Shown: positions 51,407 to 51,448 of the stretch, piece by piece
How positions within the stretch are numbered: the first letter of the stretch is position 1
How the letters are laid out: the number at the start of each line of letters is the position of its first letter
From: Desulfobacula sp.
Lineage (GTDB): Bacteria; Desulfobacterota; Desulfobacteria; Desulfobacterales; Desulfobacteraceae
Reading direction: 5' to 3'
Length of the DNA stretch: 51,448 nucleotides
Assembly (NCBI GenBank): GCA_018645325.1
Contig: JABGOU010000027.1
Coordinates: 1 to 51,448, forward strand
Notes under the pieces: generated by a model
The model's database searches: none
What the model saw: only the letters and a program-made list of their open reading frames with translations
Told to the model about the DNA's origin: nothing
Program-made: the position numbers and the translations under genes

Positions 51407-51448
51407 ACAAAAAAGTTTACAATTTGATAGGGCGATAGAGAGGTTACA

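Noticed and set aside
1-51448. CRISPR arrays, rRNA genes and phage genes
   Set aside because: No regularly spaced direct repeats, rRNA-like sequence or phage structural genes were seen.

Overview
The window looks like a piece of chromosome from a strictly anaerobic, sulfate-reducing Desulfobacterota bacterium, close to Desulfobacula, Desulfobacter or Desulfobacterium. The signs are A+T-rich DNA, a mercury-methylation gene pair (hgcAB), a periplasmic [NiFeSe] hydrogenase, a cytoplasmic Mvh-type hydrogenase with HdrA-like and CCG-domain partners, and heavy use of selenocysteine. No ribosomal RNA, CRISPR array, prophage or transposase gene was seen.

Layout. 1-2.7 kb: a partial gene, then an arsR-hgcA-hgcB operon. 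hgcB contains an in-frame UGA at the position of its key conserved cysteine, followed by a SECIS-like hairpin and an intact C-terminal Cys-Cys tail, so it reads as a selenoprotein. 2.7-10.9 kb (minus strand): a CdaA-YbbR diadenylate cyclase, an acyl-CoA ligase and a five-gene branched-chain-type ABC transporter. 11.1-20 kb: tRNA-Thr(CGT), an EamA transporter, a DAHP synthase behind an aromatic-residue leader peptide and attenuator, an rRNA methyltransferase, two exported proteins, a broken glutamine amidotransferase, CbiX, a CrcB fluoride channel with DUF190, a thioesterase and a PAS-HD-GYP protein. 20.3-24.9 kb (minus): protease-mvhD-frhB-like-mvhG-mvhA, with MvhA carrying a second UGA/Sec codon. 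25.0-29.7 kb: the [NiFeSe] hydrogenase operon (hysB, hysA with a third UGA/Sec codon, and a maturation protease), bracketed by two copies of a ~137-bp MITE-like palindromic element. 29.7-30.4 kb: a zinc-peptidase-like protein. 30.5-40.4 kb (minus): hypC-hypF-hypD-hypE, then an HdrA with an N-terminal DNA-binding domain, then an HdrBC-like CCG protein. 40.5-49.4 kb: a signalling and stress module with a SLC13-type transporter, a histidine kinase, a sigma54 activator, two universal-stress-like proteins, two very small proteins, and a Lon protease with a response-regulator receiver domain inserted in front of its ATPase. 49.5-51.4 kb: gene remnants (a collapsed hypC-hypF copy, a short SDR fragment and a deleted adenylate cyclase).

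How the parts fit together. The hyp genes mature both NiFe hydrogenases, and each hydrogenase also has its own endoprotease. HysAB would oxidise or produce H2 outside the cytoplasmic membrane. The Mvh/FrhB-like/HdrA/CCG set suggests soluble, possibly bifurcating H2 metabolism. All three UGA-containing genes (hgcB, mvhA, hysA) need the cell's SelA/SelB/SelC machinery, which is not in this window. In the stress module, promoters of the -24/-12 class precede both universal-stress-like transcription units, and a shared GTTGC-N5-GCAAC motif lies 80-200 bp upstream of each. This suggests they are targets of the adjacent NtrC-type regulator. The receiver domain in the Lon protein closely resembles that of the regulator, so one kinase could control both transcription and proteolysis.
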